DNA of 37,477 nucleotides from Bradyrhizobium centrolobii (GTDB taxonomy: Bacteria > Pseudomonadota > Alphaproteobacteria > Rhizobiales > Xanthobacteraceae), in contig NZ_LUUB01000038.1 of NCBI RefSeq assembly GCF_001641635.1, positions 181,472-218,948 of the forward strand. The letters run 5' to 3'. Below are positions 26,884 through 35,828 of this stretch, one piece after another (position 1 is the first letter of the stretch; the number at the start of each line of letters is the position of its first letter). The notes beneath the pieces were generated by a model that was given only the letters and a program-made list of their open reading frames with translations, did not search any database and was not told where the DNA came from. Made by a program: the position numbers and the translations under genes.

Positions 26884-28427
26884 GTGCCTCCGTCGGCCCT
26901 GACAACGACATCATTTTGAAGGCCGAAGGCGTCGGAAAGGTCTTTCCGGGAACCATTGCGCTGCAAGAGGTGGACTTCGAAGTCCGCCGTGGCGCCGTCA
27001 ACGTGCTGGTCGGCGAGAACGGCGCCGGCAAATCCACCCTGATGAAGATCCTGGCCGGCGCAACCGAGCCGACCACCGGACGGCTCCTGCTCCGTGGGCA
27101 ACAGGTCAGCTTCCAGTCCGTGCGCGATGCGGCGCGGCAGGGCATCGGCATCATCTATCAGGAGCTCAACCTCTGCCCCAATCTGAGCGTGGCGGAGAAC
27201 CTCGGCCTGATCGATCCGCCGACGCGTTTTGGTTTCGATATTGACCGTACCCGGCAGGTGGAAAAGGCGAAGGCCTTGCTCGCCAGACTGGAGCATCCGA
27301 TCGACCCGAGCAGGCTGGTCGACGACTTGCGAATCGGTCAGCAACAGATTGTCGAGATTGCAAAGGCGCTCGCGGCCGACGTCGACGTGCTGATCATGGA
27401 TGAGCCGACCTCCGCGCTGAGCGCCGCCGAGGTCGATATCCTCTTCAAGGTCATTCGCGACCTCAAGGCGCATGGCGTCGCAATTATCTATATCTCGCAT
27501 CGTCTCGAAGAGATCATGCGCATCGGCGACTACATCACCGTGCTGCGTGACGGCCGCCGTCAGGCGGACGCGCTGGTCGAGGATATCTCGGTCGACTGGA
27601 TCATCGAGCGGATGGTGGGTTCGACCAAATTGGCCCTGCAAGAGAAAGCCAGCCGGCTTGGCGGGAACGCGCTGACGGTGCAGGGCCTCTCGCTGCCGCG
27701 CGCGGCCGGTGGCTTCCTCGTCGATCACGTCGACTTTTCCGTCCAGGCAGGCGAGATCGTTTGTTTCTATGGATTGCTCGGCGCTGGACGGTCCGAGTTG
27801 TTCGAATGCCTGATGGGTCTGCAGCCGCAAGCCGTCGGGCGGATCGAGATTGGTGGCAGAGATCTCTCAGGCCTATCCATCTCGGACCGGATCAAGCGCG
27901 GTCTGGTCTTGGTGCCTGAGGATCGGCAGCGCGACGGTCTCGTCCAGACGCTGTCGGTTCGCGCCAATCTTTCGCTGGCAAGTTTGCGCCGTTTTACTCG
28001 GTTTTTCTCGCTCGATGCAGCGAGCGAGAAATCGGAAGCGCGCGACATGATCAAGCGCATGACGATCAAGGTCTCATCGCCCGAGGTCGAGGTCACGGCC
28101 CTGAGCGGTGGCAACCAGCAGAAGGTAGTCATCGGCAAAGGCCTGATGACGGGCCCCTCCGTCGTTCTTCTGGACGAGCCGTCTCGCGGCGTCGATGTCG
28201 GCGCCAAGGCCGAGATCTTCAGGGTGATGCGCCAGCTGTCCGATGCGGGATTGGCGGTCATCTTCTCGACCTCCGATCTGAAGGAGGCCCTCGGCTATGC
28301 CGATCGGATCGTCGTGATGTCCCGCGGCCAGATTGCGGCGGAATACTCCCGTGACGAAGCGACCGAAGCGGCCCTGGTCGAAGCCTCGACGGCGGCGTTC
28401 CCGGCTCAGGAAAGGCTGGTGTCATGA
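26880..28427 (+). CDS. Sugar ABC transporter ATPase, CUT2 (RbsA-like)
   Basis: 515 residues, start ATG 26880 overlapping the previous stop. Domain 1: Walker [10 protein letters not shown] (about residue 42), Q-loop YQELNL, signature region LRIGQQQIVEIAKAL, Walker B LIMDEPTSAL. Domain 2: degenerate P-loop GLLGAGRSEL, EDRQRDGL, signature LSGGNQQKVVIGKGL, Walker B VLLDEPSRGVD. This is the standard double-domain monosaccharide ATPase, energising the permease at 28424. The next start again overlaps the stop. Confidence 0.95.
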   Translation: MSASVGPDNDIILKAEGVGKVFPGTIALQEVDFEVRRGAVNVLVGENGAGKSTLMKILAGATEPTTGRLLLRGQQVSFQSVRDAARQGIGIIYQELNLCPNLSVAENLGLIDPPTRFGFDIDRTRQVEKAKALLARLEHPIDPSRLVDDLRIGQQQIVEIAKALAADVDVLIMDEPTSALSAAEVDILFKVIRDLKAHGVAIIYISHRLEEIMRIGDYITVLRDGRRQADALVEDISVDWIIERMVGSTKLALQEKASRLGGNALTVQGLSLPRAAGGFLVDHVDFSVQAGEIVCFYGLLGAGRSELFECLMGLQPQAVGRIEIGGRDLSGLSISDRIKRGLVLVPEDRQRDGLVQTLSVRANLSLASLRRFTRFFSLDAASEKSEARDMIKRMTIKVSSPEVEVTALSGGNQQKVVIGKGLMTGPSVVLLDEPSRGVDVGAKAEIFRVMRQLSDAGLAVIFSTSDLKEALGYADRIVVMSRGQIAAEYSRDEATEAALVEASTAAFPAQERLVS

Positions 28428-29491
28428 GCAGCGAAGCGCTCCCGACGGTCAAGTCCGATCCATCGAAGCGCAGACGGCCGCTTGCCCTGCTGCTGATGAG
28501 CTTCCGGACCTTCATCGCGCTGATCGTGGTATTCGTCTTCTTTGGCGTTACGACCCCGAACTTCCTCGACGTTCCGACGCTGATCATCGTAGCCAAGCAT
28601 GTGGCCGTTAATGCGATCCTCGCCATCGGCATGACGTTCGTGATCCTGACCGCCGGCATCGATCTGTCGGTGGGCTCCATCGTCGGTATCTCCGGAATGA
28701 TCGCCGGGGCGCTCCTGACGCGCGGAATTCCGCTGGATGTGTTAGACGTCACGATCTTTCCGAACGTCATCGAGACCATTGCGATCTCGCTCGGGGTCGG
28801 CGCCGGCGTCGGCTTGATCAACGGATTGCTGATCACCGGGCTCAACGTGGCGCCGTTCATCGCGACCCTCGGAACACTGTATGTCGCCCGCGGCGCGGCG
28901 TTGCTGATTTCAGACGGCGCGACCTTTTCGAATCTGGTCGGTGATCCCAATCTCGGCAATACAGGCTTTCCGTTCCTGGGCTCCGGCACACTGCTGGGCG
29001 TTCCGGTTTCGATCGTCGCGCTCGTGATCTTCGCCGCGGTCGCTGCCTATGTCGCGGGGCGGACGCCGTTCGGGCGGCAGGTCTATGCAGTCGGCGGAAA
29101 CGAGCGTGCGGCGGCCCTCTCGGGCGTGCGCGTCAACCGAATCAAGGTGTGCGCCTACATGATCTCAGGCTTTTGCGCAGCGTTCGCGGGCCTGGTCATC
29201 GCCTCCGAACTGGTCGCGGCCCATCCGGCGTCGGGCGAGACCTTCGAGCTCAATGCGATTGCTGCTGCCGTCCTTGGGGGAACATCCCTCTCGGGAGGCC
29301 GCGGCACGATCGCAGGGACGCTGATCGGCGCCTTTGTGATCGGCGTGTTGTCGGACGGTCTCGTGATGCTCGGCGTCAGCTCGTTCTGGCAGATGGTCAT
29401 CAAGGGCATCGTCATCATAGCCGCCGTTGTCCTCGATCAGATGCAGCGCCGGATGTATCGGCGCTTCGCCCTCGAGGCGCAACTGGGATGA
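28424..29491 (+). CDS. Sugar ABC transporter permease, CUT2 (RbsC-like)
   Basis: 355 residues with about nine to ten membrane helices, starting after a 25-residue cytoplasmic tail (FRTFIALIVVFVFFGV). ILTAGIDLSVGSIVGISGMI and AVLGGTSLSGGRGTIAGTLI are conserved RbsC segments, and GGNERAAALSGVRV is the cytoplasmic coupling loop. ATG 28424 overlaps the ATPase stop (ATGA). It forms the membrane channel of the CUT2 importer. Confidence 0.95.
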   Translation: MSSEALPTVKSDPSKRRRPLALLLMSFRTFIALIVVFVFFGVTTPNFLDVPTLIIVAKHVAVNAILAIGMTFVILTAGIDLSVGSIVGISGMIAGALLTRGIPLDVLDVTIFPNVIETIAISLGVGAGVGLINGLLITGLNVAPFIATLGTLYVARGAALLISDGATFSNLVGDPNLGNTGFPFLGSGTLLGVPVSIVALVIFAAVAAYVAGRTPFGRQVYAVGGNERAAALSGVRVNRIKVCAYMISGFCAAFAGLVIASELVAAHPASGETFELNAIAAAVLGGTSLSGGRGTIAGTLIGAFVIGVLSDGLVMLGVSSFWQMVIKGIVIIAAVVLDQMQRRMYRRFALEAQLG

Positions 29492-29516
29492 CGGTCTTTG
29501 GAAGAGGTGCGATCGA

Positions 29517-29534
29517 AGGTCGACTTGCCGACCT
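29517..29534 (+). terminator. Weak hairpin between the two importer blocks
   Basis: AGGTCG-acttgc-CGACCT, a 6-bp stem 25 bases after the CUT2 permease stop, followed by GGGTTAATTTG. It may partly terminate transcription between the two transporters; a strong T-run is lacking. Confidence 0.35.
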
Positions 29535-29564
29535 CGGGTTAATTTGAATCAACGGGAGGAAAGT

Positions 29565-30800
29565 ATGAAAATATTGAGATACACGATAGCAATTGCCGGT
29601 GCGCTTGCGGCCCTGACGACTGCGAATGTACGCGCCGACGAGCTAGTCATCTGGAGCCGCACCAACGGCCCCGCCGAAGACAAGGCCCTGAAGCAGATCT
29701 TTTCGGAGTTCGAGGCCGCCAATCCAGGCGTTACCATCAAGATGGAGACGCGGTCGGTCGACGAACACAAGTCCGCGCTTCGCATCGCTGCGGCGTCGAA
29801 GGCCGGCCCGGACCTCTACTACATGTGGGCGGGCCTCGGGCTCGGCGGCGAATTCGTAAAGGCTGGAATGAGTGCGCCGGTCGACGAGTACTATGCGAAA
29901 TACAAGTGGAACGAGAGACTGCGTCCACTGGCGGATGCTTACACCACGCTCTATCCGCCGAACCGGCATGGCGTGCCGTATCAGCTAAACGGTGAGGCGA
30001 TCTACTACAACAAAGAGCTGTTCAAGAAGGCCGGCATTGCTCAGCCGCCGCAGTCTTATGACGAACTGGTGGCCGCCGCCGCCAAGCTCAAGCAGGCAGG
30101 CATCCCCGCCATCACGTTTGGTGGCAGCGTGAATTGGCACGTCATGCGCTTGATGGACGTCCTGTTGGAGACGAAGTGCGGCGCGAAGGCTCATGATGCG
30201 CTGATCGCCATGACGGTCAAGTGGAGCGAGACGACGTGCGCGACCGATGCGTTCAATGAGTTCCACAAGTGGACGAGCGAATACACGCTCAAGCCATTCA
30301 TGAGCTACGACCAGACCCAGTCCCGCAAGCTGTTCGAAGCCAATCGTGCGGCCATGATGCTCGAGGGCGACTGGATGGCGAACCAGCTGCGTACGGAGAC
30401 CAAGACGCCTCAGGAGTTCGGCGTGTTCGCGTTTCCGACGGGGACCGATCGGCTCTACGGCTTCGGCGTGAACTTCTACATCAATCCAAACGGCAAGAAG
30501 GATCTGGCCGCCAAGTTCCTGGACTACTTCGTGTCCGACAAGGTCCAGCAGGAGAATTTGGGCGCATTCGGTCCCCTCGGCGTAAACAAGAACGTCGCTC
30601 CGAAGAATCCGGATGTCTTCGACAAGGCGTGGTTCGGCCTGTTCGACCAATACAAGGCGAGCTTTGTCAACGGCGACCAGGGCTTCCCGCTCGATGTCAC
30701 CACGGAATACTGGCGCATCATCAATGCAGTTGCGACGGACACGATGGAGTCCGGCAAGGCGGCGGCGGCCTTGCAGGCCTTCATCGACAAGCGAGGGTGA
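29565..30800 (+). CDS. Sugar ABC transporter substrate-binding protein, CUT1 family
   Basis: 411 residues from ATG 29565, preceded by GGGAGGAAAGT. Signal peptide IAIAGALAALTTANVRA precedes DELVIWSRTNGPAEDKALKQ. Type 2 fold features include FEAANPGVTIKMET, GVPYQLNGEAIYYNKELFKK, FEANRAAMMLEGDW and a C-terminal region typical of solute-binding family 1 (oligosaccharide and glycoside binders). It opens a block with two permeases and a glycoside hydrolase-like gene, so the ligand is probably a di- or oligosaccharide or a glycoside cleaved in the cytoplasm. Confidence 0.92.
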   Translation: MKILRYTIAIAGALAALTTANVRADELVIWSRTNGPAEDKALKQIFSEFEAANPGVTIKMETRSVDEHKSALRIAAASKAGPDLYYMWAGLGLGGEFVKAGMSAPVDEYYAKYKWNERLRPLADAYTTLYPPNRHGVPYQLNGEAIYYNKELFKKAGIAQPPQSYDELVAAAAKLKQAGIPAITFGGSVNWHVMRLMDVLLETKCGAKAHDALIAMTVKWSETTCATDAFNEFHKWTSEYTLKPFMSYDQTQSRKLFEANRAAMMLEGDWMANQLRTETKTPQEFGVFAFPTGTDRLYGFGVNFYINPNGKKDLAAKFLDYFVSDKVQQENLGAFGPLGVNKNVAPKNPDVFDKAWFGLFDQYKASFVNGDQGFPLDVTTEYWRIINAVATDTMESGKAAAALQAFIDKRG

Positions 30801-30802
30801 CA

Positions 30803-31750
30803 ATGGTGGTCGTCCCGTCGGACACGATCGTTCTTCCCCGACGTAGCTGGCGGGACGGCCTAACGTCTGCGCAGGCGCAGGGTTGGATCCTGCTCGCGCC
30901 TGCGCTCGCTATCTATGCCGGGTTCGCCCTGTATCCGATGATCGAAGTCTTCGTGCTCAGCTTCCAAAAATGGAACGGGCTTTCGCCAGCGCGCGAATTC
31001 GTGGGCTTCGCCAACTACATCTTCATCTTCAGGGACGATCCCGTCTTCTGGATGGCGCTCGGCAATACCGTGATCTGGACAGCACTCGCCATCGTCATCC
31101 CGCCGATCCTGGGCTTCCTTCTCGCGCTGGCGTTGAACCAGGCGCTGCCTGGCCGCAATGCCCTGCGCGCAGTGTTTTATCTGCCCGTGGTCATCGCGCC
31201 GATCGCGGTCGCGACGATGTGGAAATGGATGTACGATCCATTCTTCGGATTGTTCAGTACCCTGCTGACCGATATCGGATTTCAGTCATTCATCCCGGAT
31301 TGGCTGGGCAACAGAAGGATTGCGCTCTACTCGATCTTCGCCGGCTACGTCTGGCAGCATGCGGGATTTTCGATGGTGCTGTTCCTGGCAGGCCTTCAGG
31401 GTGTCTCGGATTCCCTGGTCGAGGCGGCTCGCATGGACGGCGCGAGCCGGTTCCAGGTGCTCAGATATGTGATTCTTCCGGCGCTGCGCACGACGACGAC
31501 CGTGGTGGTCGTCCTCTCGCTGATCCAGTCCTTGCGGGCATTCGACATCGTATACGGCATGACGCTCGGCGGCCCGGCGCAGTCGACCCAGATGCTGGCG
31601 CTATGGGCATTTACGCAGTCGATGCAGATCCATGATTTCGGCAGGGGGGCAGCCGTGGCGGTCGTGCTGCTACTGATGACCATCGCTGTCATCATTCCCT
31701 ATCTCCTGTGGCGAGCGAGAAACGACAAGGCGCAGGGGCGAAGCGCATGA
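30803..31750 (+). CDS. Sugar ABC transporter permease, CUT1 (MalF/UgpA-like)
   Basis: 315 residues from ATG 30803, two bases after the binding-protein stop. Six helices begin at GWILLAPALAIYAGFALYPM. The EAA loop EAARMDGASRFQVLRYVILP, which docks with the ATPase, is intact, and RAFDIVYGMTLGGP follows as in UgpA-like proteins. The frame extends far upstream inside the binding-protein gene and is not coding there. Its stop overlaps the partner permease start. Confidence 0.93.
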   Translation: MVVVPSDTIVLPRRSWRDGLTSAQAQGWILLAPALAIYAGFALYPMIEVFVLSFQKWNGLSPAREFVGFANYIFIFRDDPVFWMALGNTVIWTALAIVIPPILGFLLALALNQALPGRNALRAVFYLPVVIAPIAVATMWKWMYDPFFGLFSTLLTDIGFQSFIPDWLGNRRIALYSIFAGYVWQHAGFSMVLFLAGLQGVSDSLVEAARMDGASRFQVLRYVILPALRTTTTVVVVLSLIQSLRAFDIVYGMTLGGPAQSTQMLALWAFTQSMQIHDFGRGAAVAVVLLLMTIAVIIPYLLWRARNDKAQGRSA

Positions 31751-32613
31751 GCGCGGCGACGGCTCCGTTCCGGCAGATGGGATCTGATCGTATCGACCCG
31801 CTTCTGGTCGTTCTATGGATCGTGCTGATCGTTCTGGCGTTGATCTGGATCGCGCCGGCCGTGTTCATCGTGTCAACCTCACTGAAGTCAACGCAGGACG
31901 TGATGGGCGGAGGTGCATTCGCCCCGCCCACGAAGGTCTACTGGCAGAACTATGCATCGGCCTGGGAGCGAGGCCGGTTCAGCACGACGTTCCTCAACAG
32001 CGTCATCGTCACCTTTGTGAAGGTGCCGATCGGCTTGGCGTTCTCGGCGATGGCCGCCTACGCGCTGTCGCGGATCAAGTTGCCTTACGGGAAGGGCTTC
32101 CTCGCCCTGTTCGTTTTCGGCACCATGCTGCCGTTCCAGGTCATGCTCGCGCCGCTGTTCTCCGTCGTGAACGGCATCGGGGCCATTAACACCTTCATTG
32201 GTCTTTGGCTGCCCTATATCGCCTTCGGCGTGCCGTATCAGGTGTTCATCCTCCACGGCTTCTTCAAGGAGGTCCCGGAGGAGCTGAGCGAGGCGGCCAT
32301 CGTCGACGGCGCCTCGCATTTCACCATCTTTCGACAGGTGTTTTTGCCCATTTCGCTGCCGGTTCTTGCTGCCTTGTTCATCCTGGATTTCGTGGCGACT
32401 TGGAACGAGTTTGCGATGGCTCTCGTGATCCTGCTCAATAACAGGAACTGGACGTTGCCGCTCGCGCTCATGGGATTTCAGGGCGAGTTCGGCAGCGACT
32501 ACGGGCCGCTCAACGCGGCCATCGTCACGACGGTCGTTCCGGCCGTCGTCGTTTATCTTATCTTCCAACGTTATTTCGTCGGCGGGTTGACCGCAGGCGC
32601 AGTCAAGGGGTGA
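31747..32613 (+). CDS. Sugar ABC transporter permease, CUT1 (MalG/UgpE-like)
   Basis: 288 residues, ATG 31747 in an ATGA overlap. Six helices; AMAAYALSRIKLPYG and the EAA loop EAAIVDGASHFTIFRQVFLP are canonical for the MalG partner, and the end QRYFVGGLTAGAVKG is the usual C-terminus. It pairs with the 30803 permease. No MalK/UgpC-type ATPase gene follows, so a shared ATPase from elsewhere must be used. Confidence 0.93.
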   Translation: MSAATAPFRQMGSDRIDPLLVVLWIVLIVLALIWIAPAVFIVSTSLKSTQDVMGGGAFAPPTKVYWQNYASAWERGRFSTTFLNSVIVTFVKVPIGLAFSAMAAYALSRIKLPYGKGFLALFVFGTMLPFQVMLAPLFSVVNGIGAINTFIGLWLPYIAFGVPYQVFILHGFFKEVPEELSEAAIVDGASHFTIFRQVFLPISLPVLAALFILDFVATWNEFAMALVILLNNRNWTLPLALMGFQGEFGSDYGPLNAAIVTTVVPAVVVYLIFQRYFVGGLTAGAVKG

Positions 32614-32616
32614 GCC

Positions 32617-34137
32617 GTGAAGCAGCAAGTCGCATTGTGGGATGTTTTCGAGGTTGAGCTGAAGGGGGCGGACCTCGCCAATCCGTTTTCCGACGCCTCG
32701 CTGAGCGCGGTATTTTCGTTTGGAAACAGGCAGGTGGTTGCGAAAGGATTTTACGACGGTGACAGCACGTGGCGGATCCGCTTCATGCCCGACACCGAAG
32801 GCGAATGGCGCTTCACCACGGAGTCGAACCGGCCCGAACTGAACGGTCGCGAAGGCTCCTTCATCTGCAGCCCCGCGCGACCAGGCTTACATGGACCTGT
32901 GCGCGTCAGAAACCAGTTTCACTTCGCCCATGCCGATGGCACGCCGTATTTCCCGTTCGGGACGACCTGCTACGCCTGGACGCATCAGCCGCTAGCGATG
33001 CAGGAGCAAACCCTCGAGACCCTTCGCGCCGCGCGGTTCAACAAGATCCGCATGTGCGTCTTCCCGAAGCACTACATCTACAACAATAATGAGCCACTGA
33101 TGCCGATGTTCGAGGTCGGGGCCGACGGCAAGGAGGATTTCGACCGCCCCAATGCCGCAGCTTTCCGTCACCTCGATGCGCAGGTTTCAAAACTCCGCGA
33201 GATGGGCGTAGAGGCGGACATTATCCTGTTTCATCCCTACGATCGCTGGGGTTATTGCCTGATGGGTGAGGACCGGGACACGCACTACCTTCGCTATATC
33301 GTTGCGCGTCTGTCCGCCTATTCCAATGTCTGGTGGTCGCTCGCGAACGAGTACGACTTCCTCATCGACGTCAAGCCGGTCGAGTACTGGGACCGTCTTT
33401 TCCATGTCGTGGAGGAGTGCGATCCCAACCGGCACATCAAGTCGATCCACAACGGCAATCCCAATATGAACTTCGACCATCGGAAGCCGTGGGTCGATCA
33501 CGTTTGCATCCAGAATTGGGACGTGAAGCGCACCGCGACCTGGCGTGACACCTGGGGCAAGCCGGTCATCAACGACGAGCCCGAATACGAAGGCAACATT
33601 CCGCGCCCTTGGGGAAACATTTCCGCCCAGGAGCTGGTCAACCGCTTCTGGATCACGGTGATGCGCGGCGGCTACGCCGGTCACGGCGAGACGTTCATGC
33701 ATCCACAGGATCTGCTGTGGTGGGCAAAGGGAGGCGTGCTTCGCGGCGAAAGCTGGAAACGGATCGCGTTCCTGCGGGACCTTCTCGAGCAGGATGTGAA
33801 GCGAGGGCTCACGCCTTATACGCCGGCCAATTCTCGGGGCGAGTTCAATCGCATCTCCGGCGCTCACGACGGTGACGTGCGGTATCTCTATTTCGGCGAG
33901 CATCAGCCGCGTGAGTGGGCGGTCGGGCTGCCGATGGAAGATGGAGATTACGACATCGACCTGATCGACACCTGGGAGATGACGATCACGCCTCTCGAGA
34001 AGGCACCGCTTCCGGTCTCGCCGCCGCTGCGTGGTCATCTCGGTGTCGTGCACAATGCCGGACCCGAGGCGGCATTCGGTGTTCGCTTGCATGGCAAGCC
34101 CTGGCAGGCGGTTCGGGTTCGAACGCGCAAATCGTAA
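32617..34137 (+). CDS. Putative cytoplasmic glycoside hydrolase (DUF5060/DUF4038 type, clan GH-A-like)
   Basis: 506 residues from GTG 32617, three bases after the permease stop. There is no signal peptide, so it is cytoplasmic. Order: an N-terminal beta-sandwich of DUF5060 type (VFEVELKGADLANPFSD, FYDGDSTWRIRFMPDTEGEW), a barrel of DUF4038 type (FFPFG-like YFPFGTTCYAWTHQ, FNKIRMCVFPKHY), and a C-terminal sandwich. Clan GH-A catalytic residues are plausible: acid/base Glu245 in SLANEYDF and nucleophile Glu321 in VINDEPEYEG. DUF4038 proteins include the GH140 apiosidases. With the CUT1 importer it would cleave an imported glycoside and feed the isomerase route. Bond and sugar are not determined. 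Confidence 0.8.
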   Translation: MKQQVALWDVFEVELKGADLANPFSDASLSAVFSFGNRQVVAKGFYDGDSTWRIRFMPDTEGEWRFTTESNRPELNGREGSFICSPARPGLHGPVRVRNQFHFAHADGTPYFPFGTTCYAWTHQPLAMQEQTLETLRAARFNKIRMCVFPKHYIYNNNEPLMPMFEVGADGKEDFDRPNAAAFRHLDAQVSKLREMGVEADIILFHPYDRWGYCLMGEDRDTHYLRYIVARLSAYSNVWWSLANEYDFLIDVKPVEYWDRLFHVVEECDPNRHIKSIHNGNPNMNFDHRKPWVDHVCIQNWDVKRTATWRDTWGKPVINDEPEYEGNIPRPWGNISAQELVNRFWITVMRGGYAGHGETFMHPQDLLWWAKGGVLRGESWKRIAFLRDLLEQDVKRGLTPYTPANSRGEFNRISGAHDGDVRYLYFGEHQPREWAVGLPMEDGDYDIDLIDTWEMTITPLEKAPLPVSPPLRGHLGVVHNAGPEAAFGVRLHGKPWQAVRVRTRKS

Positions 34138-34232
34138 CGGTAAACCGAGAAATTAGGCCGATTTGAGCGCTATCACGGCAGCATTGCGCCCTCCAGCGTT
34201 CTGGTTCATACCGCTATTTACATGGAACTCTT

Positions 34233-35324
34233 ATGGCAGTACGGACGATGGCGCATTCTATTCCCGACGTGTTGAAAGCCTTTGCCGCCGGCGAAATCGT
34301 GGTCGTGACCGATGACGACGATCGCGAGGGCGAAGGCGATTTGATCGTCGCTGCTTCCCTTTGTACCCCCGAAAAGATGGCCTTCATCGTCCGGCACACC
34401 TCGGGGATCGTATGCGCGCCCGTCACAAGCGAGGATGCGCGTCGGCTCCGTCTCGATCCAATGGTCGCGCACAACGACTCGAACTACTCGACGGCGTTCA
34501 CGGTCTCGATCGACTACAAGCCGGGCATGACCACGGGCATCTCGGCGGAGGAGCGTACCGCCACATGTCGCGCGCTGGTCAATTCGAATGTGGGACCCAA
34601 TGATCTCGCCCGTCCGGGCCATATCTTCCCGCTCATTGCCCGCGATGGTGGCGTCCTCCTGCGTTCTGGTCATACTGAGGCGGCGATCGATCTTTGCAGG
34701 TTGTCGGGCCTGCCGCTCGTAGGCGTTCTCAGCGAGCTGATGAATGACGACGGCACCGTGATGAAGGGCGCGCAGGTCGCCGCCTTTGCGCAGAAGCACA
34801 ATCTCAAACAGCTAACCATTGCAGAGCTGATTGCCTATCGCCAGGCCCGAGAAAAGCTCATCGAGAGGGTGTCGTCCTTTGTGGTGGACAGCCCCATCGG
34901 CCCGCTCGAGGGCCATGCCTATCGTTCGCCGTTCGATTCCATCTATCATCTTGCCCTGGTGTACGGGAACATAGGCGACGGCAAGAACGTGCTGACCCGG
35001 TTTCACAAGCCCAACATCGTCAAGGATTTGTTCGGTGGTCCGCTGAAGGTCGTGAAAGCTCTGGATCATTTCAAGAAGCGTAAGTCCGGTGTGCTGGTTT
35101 ATCTTCGAGACGGTGCTGCCGGTGTGCCGGTTGAGCCCTTGGCAGACCAGAGTTCGGTGGACGCCGACCGGAACAGGCAATGGCGAGAGGTCGGCGTCGG
35201 CGCGCAAATTCTGCGTGATCTCGGTGTCTCTTCGATCTGCAACCTTTCCTCATCCGTCCACGAGTATAAGGGCCTCTCGGGATTCGGGATCGAGATCGCG
35301 GGAAGCGAGCCTTTCGAAGGCTGA
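34233..35324 (+). CDS. ribB: 3,4-dihydroxy-2-butanone-4-phosphate synthase-like protein with degenerate GTP cyclohydrolase II domain
   Basis: 363 residues, GGAA five bases before ATG 34233. The RibB domain (1-205) is complete: acidic metal site DDDDREGEGDLIVAA, HTSGIVCAP, GMTTGISAEERTATCRAL, RPGHIFPL, and RSGHTEAAIDLCRLSG. RibB turns ribulose 5-phosphate into the four-carbon riboflavin precursor and formate. The C-terminal half (about 215-360) has the RibA fold outline (FVVDSPIGPLEGHAYRS, GLSGFGIEI) but lacks the zinc cysteines, so it cannot be a working GTP cyclohydrolase II; this truncated-activity form is common in alphaproteobacteria. Its position 95 bp after a sugar locus is unusual. No FMN riboswitch is seen upstream. 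Confidence 0.88.
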   Translation: MAVRTMAHSIPDVLKAFAAGEIVVVTDDDDREGEGDLIVAASLCTPEKMAFIVRHTSGIVCAPVTSEDARRLRLDPMVAHNDSNYSTAFTVSIDYKPGMTTGISAEERTATCRALVNSNVGPNDLARPGHIFPLIARDGGVLLRSGHTEAAIDLCRLSGLPLVGVLSELMNDDGTVMKGAQVAAFAQKHNLKQLTIAELIAYRQAREKLIERVSSFVVDSPIGPLEGHAYRSPFDSIYHLALVYGNIGDGKNVLTRFHKPNIVKDLFGGPLKVVKALDHFKKRKSGVLVYLRDGAAGVPVEPLADQSSVDADRNRQWREVGVGAQILRDLGVSSICNLSSSVHEYKGLSGFGIEIAGSEPFEG

Positions 35325-35828
35325 AGGTGGAGCAGTCAAAGGCGCCCCGATAGATCTGGCTGCCCGGCGGTCAGCTGAGACGAGTGCGACCGCAAGTCGT
35401 GGGTTGTGCGTCGCGGCGCCTACCTACGGACCGGAATGTCGTCCCATAACTGAAGGAAGATGTCACCACTCCGTTCGCGTGGTCTTGCGGCGATGTTCGC
35501 TTACTCCTCTTGCGTACTGGCTGTTCCGAGGAGCGCGTCCACTCGGGTCTCTATGATGGCTTGACCTAGCCAGACACCGGCTGCGCGTACGGTCCTCCAT
35601 ATGATCAGATCAATCCCTCCCGGGATCGCGACCATCGCAAGCTGCGGGGCCAATCTCGGCGCTTCCTACCCAACGGATCGCGTCTTACTCACTGAACGAG
35701 TAAGGAAAGCCGGAAAATGATCTGCGTACTCTGACCAGGACAAGCGACGTCTATAAATTCCACCAGTGAATCGAGGCTGCTGCGGCTGGAAGCATATCGC
35801 GACTTGAATCGAGCGCATGTCGGGTTGT
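35325..35828. other. Gap holding gene debris
   Basis: About 500 bases without a convincing gene. It contains repeat copy 2 (35490-35575) in a degraded plus frame that ends in TAG where copy 1 has TGG. A 44-codon open frame on the minus strand (35635 to 35501) is listed among the rejected items. TTACTC (35685-35690) and GAGTAA (35698-35703) form a small hairpin. Confidence 0.5.
35490..35575 (+). repeat. Direct repeat copy 2 (about 87 bp)
   Basis: Same orientation as 18979-19066. The plus frame reads GCSEERVHSGLYDGLT then TAG, against GCSDERVHSGLYDGLTWPDT in copy 1. Changes include several silent third-position differences, so both are decaying copies of one coding segment. Confidence 0.75.

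Noticed and set aside
34138..34232. FMN riboswitch before the ribB-like gene
   Set aside because: The conserved aptamer blocks are not present and the gap is only 95 bases.
35501..35635. A 44-codon minus-strand frame starting MVAIPGGIDLIIWRTVRAAG
   Set aside because: It is antisense to repeat copy 2, and the differences between the two repeat copies are silent mainly in the plus frame; copy 1 lacks the start and N-terminal half.
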